This document shows, piece after piece, positions 48,891 to 57,071 of a stretch of 64,000 nucleotides of DNA. The position numbers and the translations under genes are program-made. The DNA is from Gillisia sp. Hel1_33_143. Lineage in GTDB: Bacteria > Bacteroidota > Bacteroidia > Flavobacteriales > Flavobacteriaceae. Below the pieces are notes generated by a model that was not told the origin of the DNA, searched no databases, and saw only the letters and a list, made by a program, of their open reading frames with translations. The DNA is taken from NCBI RefSeq assembly GCF_900104765.1, contig NZ_LT629737.1, positions 3,038,001 through 3,102,000 of the forward strand, given 5' to 3'. Each line of letters opens with the position of its first letter. Within the stretch, counting starts at the first letter, position 1.

Positions 48891-49325
48891 TTAACCAAAA
48901 AAATTATTGAAATTAATAAAGATCATTGTAGTTAAAGTGAAAACAATATGAGCTATAACTAACTGAATATAAAATTTGTTCAAATGTATTGATGGAGGCT
49001 GTGGATTAACTTTAAACATCAAATACCATCCAAATATTCCCATTACCCCTGCTATAATTCCTGAAATTAAACCGTACACAAAATATGAGATAGAATGAAA
49101 ATATTCCCAACCTAATATGGTAAATTCTGCGAACACTAATCCTATGATAAAGTGAACCAACCAACCTAGAAAACTCTTTTTTTTAGGTTTAAATGGAAGC
49201 TTACTGGATTTAATAAGTTGGTTTAGTAATTCAGGCTCTTTAAACTGATGTTCACAAAAAATACTAAAACTATAACTAAACAATGTCATCATTAACGTCG
49301 CACAAAAGGAATACATTATTATCAT
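48891..49325 (-). CDS. Small integral membrane protein, unknown function
   Basis: The 144-aa product has four predicted helices (about 4-22, 53-72, 80-103, 117-140) and a basic cytoplasmic-looking loop KSSKLPFKPKKKS. No family is recognised. It lies alone on the minus strand within the cargo. Confidence 0.6.
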   Translation of the reverse strand: MIIMYSFCATLMMTLFSYSFSIFCEHQFKEPELLNQLIKSSKLPFKPKKKSFLGWLVHFIIGLVFAEFTILGWEYFHSISYFVYGLISGIIAGVMGIFGWYLMFKVNPQPPSIHLNKFYIQLVIAHIVFTLTTMIFINFNNFFG

Positions 49326-49486
49326 AGTTTAAATATTTAAAATCCAATCGGTTTAGGCAATTGTTCTACTGTTATAATTATAAGCTAAGAAATATTAACT
49401 ATTCTATTTAAATTGAAAATCAAGATTCTTGGAGTTTGAAAGATTTTTACTTAATTTAAAAGTTATCAAAAAACTTGAACAACCTT

Positions 49487-49552
49487 ATGATTTTGTGGAT
49501 TTATAATATTATTGGTGCTTTTATAATCGCTTTTGCAATCATTCTATGGTAA
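49487..49552 (+). CDS. Possible 21-residue hydrophobic peptide
   Basis: ATG to TAA encodes a single membrane-helix peptide (MILWIYNIIGAFIIAFAIILW). Three bases later a 29-residue charged peptide begins. There is no homology evidence; it is listed because the pair is compact and lies in an otherwise gene-free gap of 336 bases. Confidence 0.25.
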   Translation: MILWIYNIIGAFIIAFAIILW

Positions 49553-49555
49553 AAA

Positions 49556-49645
49556 ATGGTCAATAAAAATAAAACCCAAGATGAAATAATAGATGAAGAA
49601 ATACAAGAAATTAAATATTTACGAAAAAATTCTAAAAAGAATTAA
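49556..49645 (+). CDS. Possible 29-residue charged peptide
   Basis: ATG to TAA encodes MVNKNKTQDEIIDEEIQEI followed by KYLRKNSKKN. It begins 3 bases after the hydrophobic peptide stop. Together they could also be the split remains of one small membrane protein. Confidence 0.25.
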   Translation: MVNKNKTQDEIIDEEIQEIKYLRKNSKKN

Positions 49646-49661
49646 ACTCATAAAATATTAT

Positions 49662-50183
49662 CTATTCATCTTCAACACCTTCCATTATCCATTTATCTAT
49701 TTCACCATTATCAGCATCATGCAATACTACAATATCGCCTGTAGTTTCAAAAGTGACAGCTTTCACTTGCTCAATTTTAATCACGTTAGCTTCCCTAAGT
49801 TTTGACCTTAAATCAGTCTCTGTCACTCTTGCTTTCTTCAAATTTTGATATAATATTTTGTCTCCATCCATCAATAACAGTGGAGTATTATCAATCAATT
49901 TTTGAAATATTTTCCATCTTCTTAAATAGGCAGCAGTAAGTTGTAATAGATATACAAAAAAAAGTCCAATCATTCCATCAAGTAAACTTACCGATTTAGT
50001 TAAGATGGTGCTGGCAATCATTGATCCCACGGCTACAGTCATGGCAAAATCGAAACTTGACATTTTTGAAAAACTTCGTTTACCAAAAATTCGAGTAAGC
50101 ATAATTGTAGTTAAGTAAATTGAAGCACAAGAGATAAAAATTGCAATAATTTTAGTATCTGAAGAACCGAACCAATTTTCCAT
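49662..50183 (-). CDS. DUF421 (YetF-like) membrane protein
   Basis: The 173-aa protein has three N-terminal helices and a cytoplasmic YetF-type domain: RIFGKRSFSKMSSFDFAMTVAVGSMIAST in the membrane part (50013-50100), LLLMDGDKILYQNLKKARVTETDLRSKLREANV in the domain (49783-49881), VKAVTFETTGDIVVL. Relatives include Bacillus YetF/YdfR/YkjA of unclear function. It is the last gene of a four-gene minus-strand unit starting at 51683. Confidence 0.9.
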   Translation of the reverse strand: MENWFGSSDTKIIAIFISCASIYLTTIMLTRIFGKRSFSKMSSFDFAMTVAVGSMIASTILTKSVSLLDGMIGLFFVYLLQLTAAYLRRWKIFQKLIDNTPLLLMDGDKILYQNLKKARVTETDLRSKLREANVIKIEQVKAVTFETTGDIVVLHDADNGEIDKWIMEGVEDE

Positions 50184-50199
50184 AATATAATTTTTAAAT

Positions 50200-50466
50200 T
50201 TATTTAAAAGGCTGTATTAAAATATATTGCATCTTCCCCTCATGATTTATATATCTAATTCTAACTTTAAAACACACCGATCTTTCTTCTGAATGAAATT
50301 CATTTGTTACCATATCGAAACCTCCATAAGTTGTAAAGGAAATACTATCAATAGTATACTTTTTTATATTATCAAGTCTTTTACAATCTTCGGGAGTGAA
50401 AGTGAATCTTTCTTTCAGGTGCTCTAAAGTGCTTATGTGTTTATTTTCACTAATCATTATATCCAA
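50200..50466 (-). CDS. 88-residue protein of unknown function
   Basis: The product is soluble: an N-terminal helical part (ISTLEHLKERFTFTPEDCKRLDNI) and a C-terminal beta hairpin-like part (ERSVCFKVRIRYINHEGKMQYILIQPF). No family recognised. It is 18 bases after the 4TM gene and 16 before DUF421, so it belongs to their operon. A start two codons later (MISENKH) is also possible. Confidence 0.55.
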   Translation of the reverse strand: MDIMISENKHISTLEHLKERFTFTPEDCKRLDNIKKYTIDSISFTTYGGFDMVTNEFHSEERSVCFKVRIRYINHEGKMQYILIQPFK

Positions 50467-50484
50467 TTATGTAGGTGAAAAAAA

Positions 50485-51030
50485 TTATTCAGCTCTTTCA
50501 TTATTTGCCTTTGTAGGTTTTGATATTAGACTATGTTCCTTTTTTAAACCTACTATGTGTATCATATTTGTTACAGTAGTATATAACATCAGAACTAAAG
50601 TTATCATCATCCCACTTAATATGGAAGAGAGAATTAGGCTAAGCCAATAAATGATCGAATACCAACTTAAAGGTACATTCTCTGCTGCTGTAATTGGAAT
50701 ATTAAATAGTTGAAACATAATAAGGGCACCAACTAACAATATGGTATCTAATTTAGCTATATCCAGAACCTGATAGTAATGTTCATTTTTGAGATTAGAT
50801 TCTGATCCTGTGCTTATTCCTAGTAAAGTAAGAAGCAATGTTAAGATAGTAGCAGATGCCAAGATGAGAGTATTGCAGAGCATATTTAATCCTCCATGAG
50901 AAGATTCGATTAATTGTTTGGCTTCATAACCTGATAACTGGCCAAGCAAAAAAACTCCCAATCCAGTAAAAAGTGTTGCAATAATTCCACCTGAAATTGA
51001 TTTACTGTTATCCTTAAAAAAATTTGTCAT
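50485..51030 (-). CDS. Four-helix membrane protein, unknown function
   Basis: The 181-aa product has helices near 15-32, 48-72, 93-112 and 122-152, with a glycine-rich first helix (GGIIATLFTGLGVFLLGQLSG, 50923-50985). The tail is basic (KKEHSLISKPTKANNERAE). No named family recognised. It sits 11 bases after the YqcI/YcgG gene in the same unit. Confidence 0.65.
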   Translation of the reverse strand: MTNFFKDNSKSISGGIIATLFTGLGVFLLGQLSGYEAKQLIESSHGGLNMLCNTLILASATILTLLLTLLGISTGSESNLKNEHYYQVLDIAKLDTILLVGALIMFQLFNIPITAAENVPLSWYSIIYWLSLILSSILSGMMITLVLMLYTTVTNMIHIVGLKKEHSLISKPTKANNERAE

Positions 51031-51041
51031 TTTCTAGTATT

Positions 51042-51683
51042 TCATTGATGAAACGGACAAACCCAATCACCTCCCACAGCTCTTCCGCTATATTGTTTCG
51101 CTTCGCTACTTTCTCCAAAATCTTCCAACATTGGATTGACTGAACCTTGAAGCTCCATATCACGTTCTCTAATTTTATCTCTTACTTTTTCGTAAGCCCC
51201 CATTTCTCTTAATTTTTCGAATTGATTATGAAGATTAAAAGCAATGGAGGGATAAGGACTTTGTCTTGCTAAACGTGAGCTATTTGGATGCATTCCAACT
51301 ATATAGAAGGCATGTCCAGCTATGCTGAAACTAAAATTATCATCATTAGGATCTCTACTAACGGATGAATCCCAAGGCTGATTATCAATTTTTTCAATAT
51401 TGTATAGCTGTTCCCAAAGTAATAATTCAAATTCTTTTTCGCTTTCTACAGTAAGATCTGGGAAAACTGCAACCAACGATTGAAATTGATTTGATTCAAA
51501 ATCATAGTCATTTATATAAGACTCCAAATCTTCCAGAAGAGATTTCGTAGTTGTCTCACTATTAAAGTTATAATATTCAATAGTTTTCACAGTATCTTGA
51601 CTAAAAACAGTTTGAGCCATAACACATGGATGATCTTTACCTACAATCCAATCCTCATATTCTTGTTTGATATTTCTTTGCAT
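51042..51683 (-). CDS. YqcI/YcgG family protein (GntA-like heme-dependent N-hydroxylase superfamily)
   Basis: The 213-aa protein shows the YqcI/YcgG pattern: HPCVMAQTVF at the N-terminus, LLWEQLYNIEK, FSFSIAGHAFYIVGMHPNSSRLARQ in the core (51276-51350), PSIAFNLHNQFEKLR and the terminal GDWVCPFHQ. One family member, GntA, is a heme-dependent enzyme that hydroxylates an enduracididine-like guanidine in guanitoxin synthesis; the substrate here is unknown. It heads the four-gene unit and is divergent from the AraC gene. Confidence 0.87.
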   Translation of the reverse strand: MQRNIKQEYEDWIVGKDHPCVMAQTVFSQDTVKTIEYYNFNSETTTKSLLEDLESYINDYDFESNQFQSLVAVFPDLTVESEKEFELLLWEQLYNIEKIDNQPWDSSVSRDPNDDNFSFSIAGHAFYIVGMHPNSSRLARQSPYPSIAFNLHNQFEKLREMGAYEKVRDKIRERDMELQGSVNPMLEDFGESSEAKQYSGRAVGGDWVCPFHQ

Positions 51684-51969
51684 AATTTTACGTATTTAAT
51701 CGAAATAATTAACTTGATTCCTTAAACTTTAAAAATTCACGCCATCGAAACTTAACCGACAGAAAATTAATTAAACACTCAAAAATATTATGTTTAAGAA
51801 TTCTTAAGTTCTTTTAATTAAAATTTAAAATTGCATTAATAGGATTGGAATAGAGTGCGATTTTCAATAAGACATTAACGATATCCTTTCTCTTAGGAAA
51901 TGTTTAACTTGAAAGCTGGTATAACAATTCAAATTGTTAATATTTTAGTGTTTAATTAAATAATTGATC
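51684..51969. promoter_or_regulatory. Divergent regulatory region between YqcI/YcgG and AraC units
   Basis: The 286-base gap has no gene. It contains the near-palindrome at 51923-51938 and AT-rich runs. No exact TAnnTTTG box was found on either strand, so promoters may be weak and activator-dependent. Confidence 0.5.
51923..51938. promoter_or_regulatory. Candidate operator: near-perfect palindrome upstream of araC-type gene
   Basis: AACAATTCAAATTGTT is palindromic except at the two central bases and lies 31 bases before the AraC-type ATG. Confidence 0.4.
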
Positions 51970-52983
51970 ATGAACTCAATCGATATTAAGGGAACAAGTG
52001 CAGAAGTCTTATTAAAAACCCTTGCTAAATCCTTTAAAACTGAATATAAAAATCAGTATGGTGAATATTCCATGGAAGTTCCGGAAAGCATAGGAAAAGG
52101 GTTAATTTCCGGAGTCAATTTTCCGAGTGGAGTAGGACTTTTTCAGTTTGAAGTTCAGTTTAAAATTGGACAATGCTTAAATTTCTGTTCACCCACTATT
52201 CATCCATTTAAATTTTTTTATTTATTAGAAGGAAACTTATTCCATCAATTTTCAGAAGAGATAGAGTCTCATGAAATAAATGCAAATCAGTCTGTAATTT
52301 TAGGAGCAAATCAAGCTAATTCAAATAAAATATTCTTTCCCGAGAAAAATAAAGTTTCCCTAATAATGTTGGATGTAGATAGGCAAAAATTTATAAATCA
52401 ACTTACTTTTCCTTTGAGTGAAATGGATGATATTTATTATCAAATATTCGCTGATTCAGAAGCTAAACGAAAATTATATCATCATACTCAATATAGCCTA
52501 AAAATGGCTCATTTGGTAACTGAACTTAAAAATTTCAATAGTCACGGCTTAGAGAAGATGAGTTTTCAAGGAGCCAAAGCTCTAGAATTATTAACTTATA
52601 TGCTAATGTTATATAGAGACGATAATAAAAATGAAGATTTTAAAAGTATTATAAGACCTCAGGATCTCCATAAAATCAATAATGTAGTTATAACCATTGA
52701 AAAAAAATTAGCGGTGTTGGGTACAATTAGTTCCATCGCACAAGAGCAAAATATAAGTGAAATAAAATTGCAGGAAGGATTTCAATTATTATTTAACTGT
52801 TCAGTAAACGAATATATAATCCAGAAAAGATTGGGTACTGCAATGCAGCTACTTTTGAAAACAGATAAAACCATCAGTGAAATCGTATATGATGTTGGTT
52901 TAAGTAGTAGAAGTCATTTTTCTAAGATTTTTAAAGATAAATATGGAGTCGTTCCCACAGCAATTCGATTAAATAGAAAATAA
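51970..52983 (+). CDS. AraC-family transcriptional regulator
   Basis: The 337-aa protein has a cupin-like N-terminal sensor region (FSPTIHPFKFFYLLEGNLFHQFSEE type, about 65-90) and a C-terminal AraC double HTH (about 235-335): ISSIAQEQNISEIKLQEGFQLLF, then ISEIVYDVGLSSRSHFSKIFKDKYGVVPT (52870-52957). The ATG at 51970 is preferred over an in-frame TTG two codons upstream. DUF3891 starts on the base after its stop. Confidence 0.92.
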   Translation: MNSIDIKGTSAEVLLKTLAKSFKTEYKNQYGEYSMEVPESIGKGLISGVNFPSGVGLFQFEVQFKIGQCLNFCSPTIHPFKFFYLLEGNLFHQFSEEIESHEINANQSVILGANQANSNKIFFPEKNKVSLIMLDVDRQKFINQLTFPLSEMDDIYYQIFADSEAKRKLYHHTQYSLKMAHLVTELKNFNSHGLEKMSFQGAKALELLTYMLMLYRDDNKNEDFKSIIRPQDLHKINNVVITIEKKLAVLGTISSIAQEQNISEIKLQEGFQLLFNCSVNEYIIQKRLGTAMQLLLKTDKTISEIVYDVGLSSRSHFSKIFKDKYGVVPTAIRLNRK

Positions 52984-53730
52984 ATGATTGTTAATTCAAC
53001 AAATAAGGGTTGGGAAATATTTTCTCATTCTGCTCATGGACTTCTCGCTGGAAATATTGCATTTCACCTTGCAAAGAAATTCCAACATCTCAATTGGGTG
53101 GCTACCTTAACAGCAATTATTGAGCATGACGATAGACAACTTCATTTTGAAGAAAAAAACTATTTAACAGAAATAGGTACCCCTCAGGATTTTCTAAACG
53201 AAGAGCGCAAACCTATGGAGATAATCAAGAGATCTAAACGATTATTATTTGAAGCTGAAAAAAAATCTACTTGGGTAGCTATATTAATAATACATCATCT
53301 CCAATATATTTATTCTGATGATGCCTCGAAAAATAAATCACTTTCAAATTTTCTTAATAAACTAGGCACCGTTAAAAAAAACTACATGAAACCATATAAT
53401 TTGAAATCTGAAGATATAATAAATATTTATCAAATTATGATTTTCGCAGATCGATGTTCTCTAATTCTATGTCAACATGCTATTCCTACTAAAAAAAGAA
53501 AACTGGAAATTAATAAGAGTATTGAAAATAAAACTTACTTCATTTGGAATAATGATCCAAATGAAGTAATTGTAGAACCTTGGATTTTTGATGATACCAA
53601 TTTTAAACTTAGTTGTGAATATAAGCTCTTAGATCAAAGTGCTTTTACAAATAATAAAGAATTTGAAGATGTTTTACATAAAACGCCTGTAAAAATAAAA
53701 AATTGGAGATTCGTAAAAGGCAAAGAATAA
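52984..53730 (+). CDS. DUF3891 family protein
   Basis: The 248-aa product has His/Asp motifs placed as in DUF3891: SHSAHGLLAGNIAFHLA, AIIEHDDRQ, GTPQDFLNEERKP, IIHHLQYIYSDD and FADRCSLILCQ. The pattern resembles a metal-binding HD-like active site, so hydrolase activity is plausible but unproven. It begins immediately after the AraC-type gene and must be co-expressed with it. Confidence 0.85.
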   Translation: MIVNSTNKGWEIFSHSAHGLLAGNIAFHLAKKFQHLNWVATLTAIIEHDDRQLHFEEKNYLTEIGTPQDFLNEERKPMEIIKRSKRLLFEAEKKSTWVAILIIHHLQYIYSDDASKNKSLSNFLNKLGTVKKNYMKPYNLKSEDIINIYQIMIFADRCSLILCQHAIPTKKRKLEINKSIENKTYFIWNNDPNEVIVEPWIFDDTNFKLSCEYKLLDQSAFTNNKEFEDVLHKTPVKIKNWRFVKGKE

Positions 53731-53799
53731 CAATATAAAAATCCTTCCTTAATTGGATTTATTAATGCAAGATTAAATTTTATGACAAATTAAAGTATT

Positions 53800-53931
53800 A
53801 TGGGGCGACCCGATACAAAACCAAAAGATTTAAGAGACGGATATATAGAAGTTCACGATAAGAATAAAAATACAGACATCTTTATAAGAAGAGAATCACT
53901 AGAACAACTTTTAATTGCCATTAATGAATAA
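53800..53931 (+). CDS. Possible 43-residue protein
   Basis: ATG to TAA encodes MGRPDTKPKDLRDGYIEVHD, then KNKNTDIFIRRESLEQLLIAINE. The composition is protein-like, with an alternating beta strand and a terminal helix. It stands in a decayed stretch and could be the stable end of a former larger gene. No family assigned. Confidence 0.4.
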   Translation: MGRPDTKPKDLRDGYIEVHDKNKNTDIFIRRESLEQLLIAINE

Positions 53932-54292
53932 AAAGGGATTAAGAATGTGGTTGTTTTAGGAAGATCTACAAATGGCAAAATGAAGGAGACTCCCAAACAT
54001 TACCGTTAAATAAATGATTTAAATCCATTCTAAGATACCCATTTCCAAAAAATTAGAAGAAAGAGTAAAAGAACTTTCTTGTCTTTATGCAGTATTATCT
54101 GCTATTCGTGAATATTATGGTTCGATCTTAGACCATAGAGGAAATTGGTAATATTACTCAACATGCCTGGTTCTTATCAGAAGATGCAATAGTTTTAATG
54201 GGAGATGGAAAACGTTCGGATTGTCACTGCAGATTTATTGAACATTTATATAGTACGGTCATCCTTTAAACTCGATTAAATACCATTATTCT
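53932..54292. other. Decayed stretch before the mobilization block
   Basis: No sustained frame. It includes the second sensor-kinase remnant (54010-54170). Further downstream the translated fragment CHCRFIEHL-like and SPLNKEFFGHQFPIDPKGKLI (54310-54372) look like other broken genes. Confidence 0.5.
54010..54170 (+). pseudogene. Remnant of a sensor-kinase-like (GAF-type) domain, copy 2
   Basis: The fragment reads ISKKLEERVKELSCLYAVLSAIRE, then YYGSILD, then shifts frame to an ITQHAWLLSEDAIVLMGDG-like run. It matches 48515-48655 over about 140 bases, strongest at AAAGAGTAAAAGAACTTTCTT. No intact gene remains. Confidence 0.55.
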
Positions 54293-54524
54293 ATATTTCT
54301 ATCTTCTCCACTAAACAAAGAGTTTTTTGGCCATCAATTCCCTATAGATCCAAAAGGAAAATTAATTTCTTTTTTTTAATTAATTCAATCGAATACCATT
54401 TCGTAAACTTTACATACCCGGTATGCAAAGTACTCACTTCCAATAATTTCCCTTTTTAGTTTTGGTTCCAGAATTAGATTTCTAAAAGCACTTTTAGTTA
54501 AATATTAACTGTAATCTATTTAAA

Positions 54525-54812
54525 ATGAACGAACTAAAAATTTTAGAGCAATTAGATCGAATAGAGAAAATTGTTTGTACGAACAAAGCCGTCTTAACCT
54601 TTGATCAAGCTTGTGATTATACAGGTATATCCCGAAGTTACATGTACAAACTTACCGCTCGTGGGGAAATTCCATTCTCTAAACCAAAAGGAAAATTGAT
54701 ATTTTTCTCTCGTGAAAAACTTGATAGTTGGTTGTTAAATAACAGTCATTCTTCTAAGGATCAGATAAAAGACCAAGCTGTAGCGTATACTTTCCGTAAT
54801 AAAAGGTTCTAA
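54525..54812 (+). CDS. Excisionase-type helix-turn-helix protein
   Basis: The 95-aa product has the MerR/excisionase HTH_17 pattern: VLTFDQACDYTGISRSYMYKLTARGEIPFSKPKGK (54584-54690), then LIFFSREKLDSWLLNN. In Bacteroidota mobilizable elements such genes precede the replication and mobilization block and act as regulators or recombination directionality factors (inferred here). A diverged decayed copy lies at 46439-46734. VapE-like follows after 11 bases. Confidence 0.9.
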   Translation: MNELKILEQLDRIEKIVCTNKAVLTFDQACDYTGISRSYMYKLTARGEIPFSKPKGKLIFFSREKLDSWLLNNSHSSKDQIKDQAVAYTFRNKRF

Positions 54813-54823
54813 AGATCTAAATT

Positions 54824-56008
54824 ATGAAAAAGGTTGAGATAAAACTCTATCAAGTTGATGATCAGAAGAAAAAAACTATATATGATTTTGTAGATGAGTA
54901 TGTTTCTGAAAAATATGATATCCGGTTTAATGAAATATCCCACGAGTTTCAGATCTCCTTTAAAGGTCTTCAATCTTGGGAAGATTTTGAAGTGAATTCT
55001 CTGCTTATAGAATTAGCTAAGTCAAATATAGAAATCAATCCCGGGAAATTAGATATTTATTTAAGGTCTAATCTTGTTTCTAAATTTAATCCAATTCTAG
55101 AATACTTTCATGAGTTGCCAAAATGGGTTGGTGAAGACCATATAAGAAACTTAGCATCCTACCTTCCAACCAAAGATCCCGAGCAATTTCTTTATCATTT
55201 AAAGAAATGGTTGGTAAGAACAGTTAAGGGTGCATTGGAAAAAAATTATTTCAATAAGCAATGTTTAGTGCTTGTACATTCCGAACAAAATTCAGGGAAG
55301 TCTACTTGGTGCCGGTTCCTATGCCCTCCTGCTCTATCTCGATATTTTACTGAAGATATAGCAACTGATAAGGATGCCAGAATACAACTTACAAGAAACT
55401 TCATTATCAATTTAGATGAATTATCTGTGCTGGCTAGAAGAGAAATAAATGCCCTTAAAGCTTATTTCTCTAAAACGATGATCAATGAGAGACTACCCTA
55501 TGATCGCAAAAACTCGAATCTTCATAGGACTTGCAGTTTCATCGGTTCAACAAACAGAGCAACATTTCTGAATGACGAAACCGGATCTGTGCGTTGGTTA
55601 TGCTTTGAACTTAAGGGAAAAATTGATTTTGCTTATTCTCATAAAATAGATATAGACAAAGTATGGGCGCAAGCTTATTATCTAGCTTATGTGGATGAAC
55701 TATTTTCCCCGGAATTAACCATAGAGGATATTGCTGCCAATGAGGAAAGAAACAAAACTTATCGAGAGGCCAGTATGGAAGAAGAACTCCTAACTAAGTT
55801 TTATATCAGAAGTTCAGATCCAGTTGATTTTAAAACGGCATCAGATATCGTGCTGCAACTCAATTGTATCAATTCACGATTGAACATGTACAACATGGGA
55901 AGAGCACTAAAAGCCTTGAACTATGAAAGGGTAAAATCATCTCAAAATGGGATTTATGGTTACCTGATCAAACAAAAGTTCATGACCTCTCCCTCAGAAA
56001 TTTTATAA
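54824..56008 (+). CDS. VapE-like (virulence-associated E) ATPase/helicase
   Basis: The 394-aa protein has a Walker A, SEQNSGKSTWCRFL, a Walker B-like INLDELSVL, and sensor residues in FIGSTNRATFLND followed by GSVRWLCFEL. This is the SF3-like helicase/VapE domain used by phages and mobile elements for replication. It is the second gene of the HTH-VapE-primase-MobC-MobA block and is followed by the iteron-like region. Confidence 0.9.
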   Translation: MKKVEIKLYQVDDQKKKTIYDFVDEYVSEKYDIRFNEISHEFQISFKGLQSWEDFEVNSLLIELAKSNIEINPGKLDIYLRSNLVSKFNPILEYFHELPKWVGEDHIRNLASYLPTKDPEQFLYHLKKWLVRTVKGALEKNYFNKQCLVLVHSEQNSGKSTWCRFLCPPALSRYFTEDIATDKDARIQLTRNFIINLDELSVLARREINALKAYFSKTMINERLPYDRKNSNLHRTCSFIGSTNRATFLNDETGSVRWLCFELKGKIDFAYSHKIDIDKVWAQAYYLAYVDELFSPELTIEDIAANEERNKTYREASMEEELLTKFYIRSSDPVDFKTASDIVLQLNCINSRLNMYNMGRALKALNYERVKSSQNGIYGYLIKQKFMTSPSEIL

Positions 56009-56011
56009 AAT

Positions 56012-56185
56012 CTATTTACCCTAATTACCCAAAAGCCCGAAATATGTTATAAACAAAGGGAGTTTCAAGGGGTAAATAGATATCAAAAGCTATCTACCTG
56101 TATCTACCATCAGGGTAAATAAGGTAGATAGAGAATATAACAAATAAATAATAAAACCCAGTGATTATAGGCTTTGGGTAAATAG
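56012..56185. repeat. Iteron-like repeats between VapE and primase genes (candidate replication or transfer origin)
   Basis: GGGTAAATAG occurs at 56070-56079 and 56176-56185, as GGGTAAATAA at 56113-56122, and inverted at 56012-56021. TATCTACC repeats at 56091 and 56101 with inverted GGTAGATA at 56123-56130. The 196-base gap has no gene. Position between replication genes suggests oriV; oriT is an alternative. Confidence 0.65.
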
Positions 56186-56204
56186 GTAATTAAAAATCAA
56201 AAAA

Positions 56205-57071
56205 ATGAACTCAAATAACTTATCGTGTAGAAGTGCCCGTAATATTTGCATCGTGAAAATACTCGCAAAATTAGGACACTTCCCCACCAGAACATCGGAA
56301 AAAGAAGCTTGGTTTCTGAGTCCCCTGCGGTCAGAAACGCAAGCCTCTTTTAGTGTTTCTTTAATTAAAAACTTATGGTTCGACTTCGGATTGGGAAAAG
56401 GAGGTAATACTATAGATCTTATTATGAAGATAAAGTCTTGTTCCGTAAAAGAAGCCTTAGAAATTCTAAACGACAATATTATCTCATTCTCTTTTAGCCA
56501 GCCAGTTAAAAAAAATCCGGAAAAGAACTTGGGTATTAGTATAATAGATGTTCAATTTCTTAGTCTTAGGGCATTAATAAAATATTTGGAATCTCGGAAT
56601 ATACCATTTGAGATTGCCAGAAATTATTGTAGACAAGTTTGGTATCGTTTTAAGGGAAAAAAATTCTTTGCTATTGGCCTTATAAATCATCTGGGAGGTT
56701 GGGAACTGAGAAACAAATACTTTAAAAATTCTAGTAGTCCCAAAACCTATTCTTTTATTAATAAGAATTGTAAGCAGTTAATTATAACAGAAGGAATGTT
56801 TGATTTTCTCTCCTTGGCAACTATGGATAAAAATTTAGTTGAAAATTCAAACTGTATCATTTTAAATTCCCTTGCTTTTATAAAAAGGATTGAAATTTTA
56901 ATTCCTGATTATGATCGGGTTTTACTTTTCCTCGATAACGACCCTGCAGGTAAAAAAGCTACAACTTCACTTTTGAGCCTATATAATAATATCACAGATT
57001 GTTGTGATTCCTATAGCGCATATATAGATCTCAACGATAAACTTAAAGATGAAAAATCGTGCAAAATATAA
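56205..57071 (+). CDS. CHC2/TOPRIM DNA primase-like protein
   Basis: The 288-aa product has an N-terminal CHC2-like primase domain (WFLSPLRSETQASFSV, FDFGLGKGGNTIDLIMKI) and a TOPRIM domain with the Glu in LIITEGMFDFLSL and DxD in LLFLDNDPAGKKA. Only some zinc Cys/His residues of a true CHC2 are visible (Cys near the N-terminus). Such proteins prime element replication after transfer. It overlaps mobC by 23 bases. Confidence 0.88.
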   Translation: MNSNNLSCRSARNICIVKILAKLGHFPTRTSEKEAWFLSPLRSETQASFSVSLIKNLWFDFGLGKGGNTIDLIMKIKSCSVKEALEILNDNIISFSFSQPVKKNPEKNLGISIIDVQFLSLRALIKYLESRNIPFEIARNYCRQVWYRFKGKKFFAIGLINHLGGWELRNKYFKNSSSPKTYSFINKNCKQLIITEGMFDFLSLATMDKNLVENSNCIILNSLAFIKRIEILIPDYDRVLLFLDNDPAGKKATTSLLSLYNNITDCCDSYSAYIDLNDKLKDEKSCKI

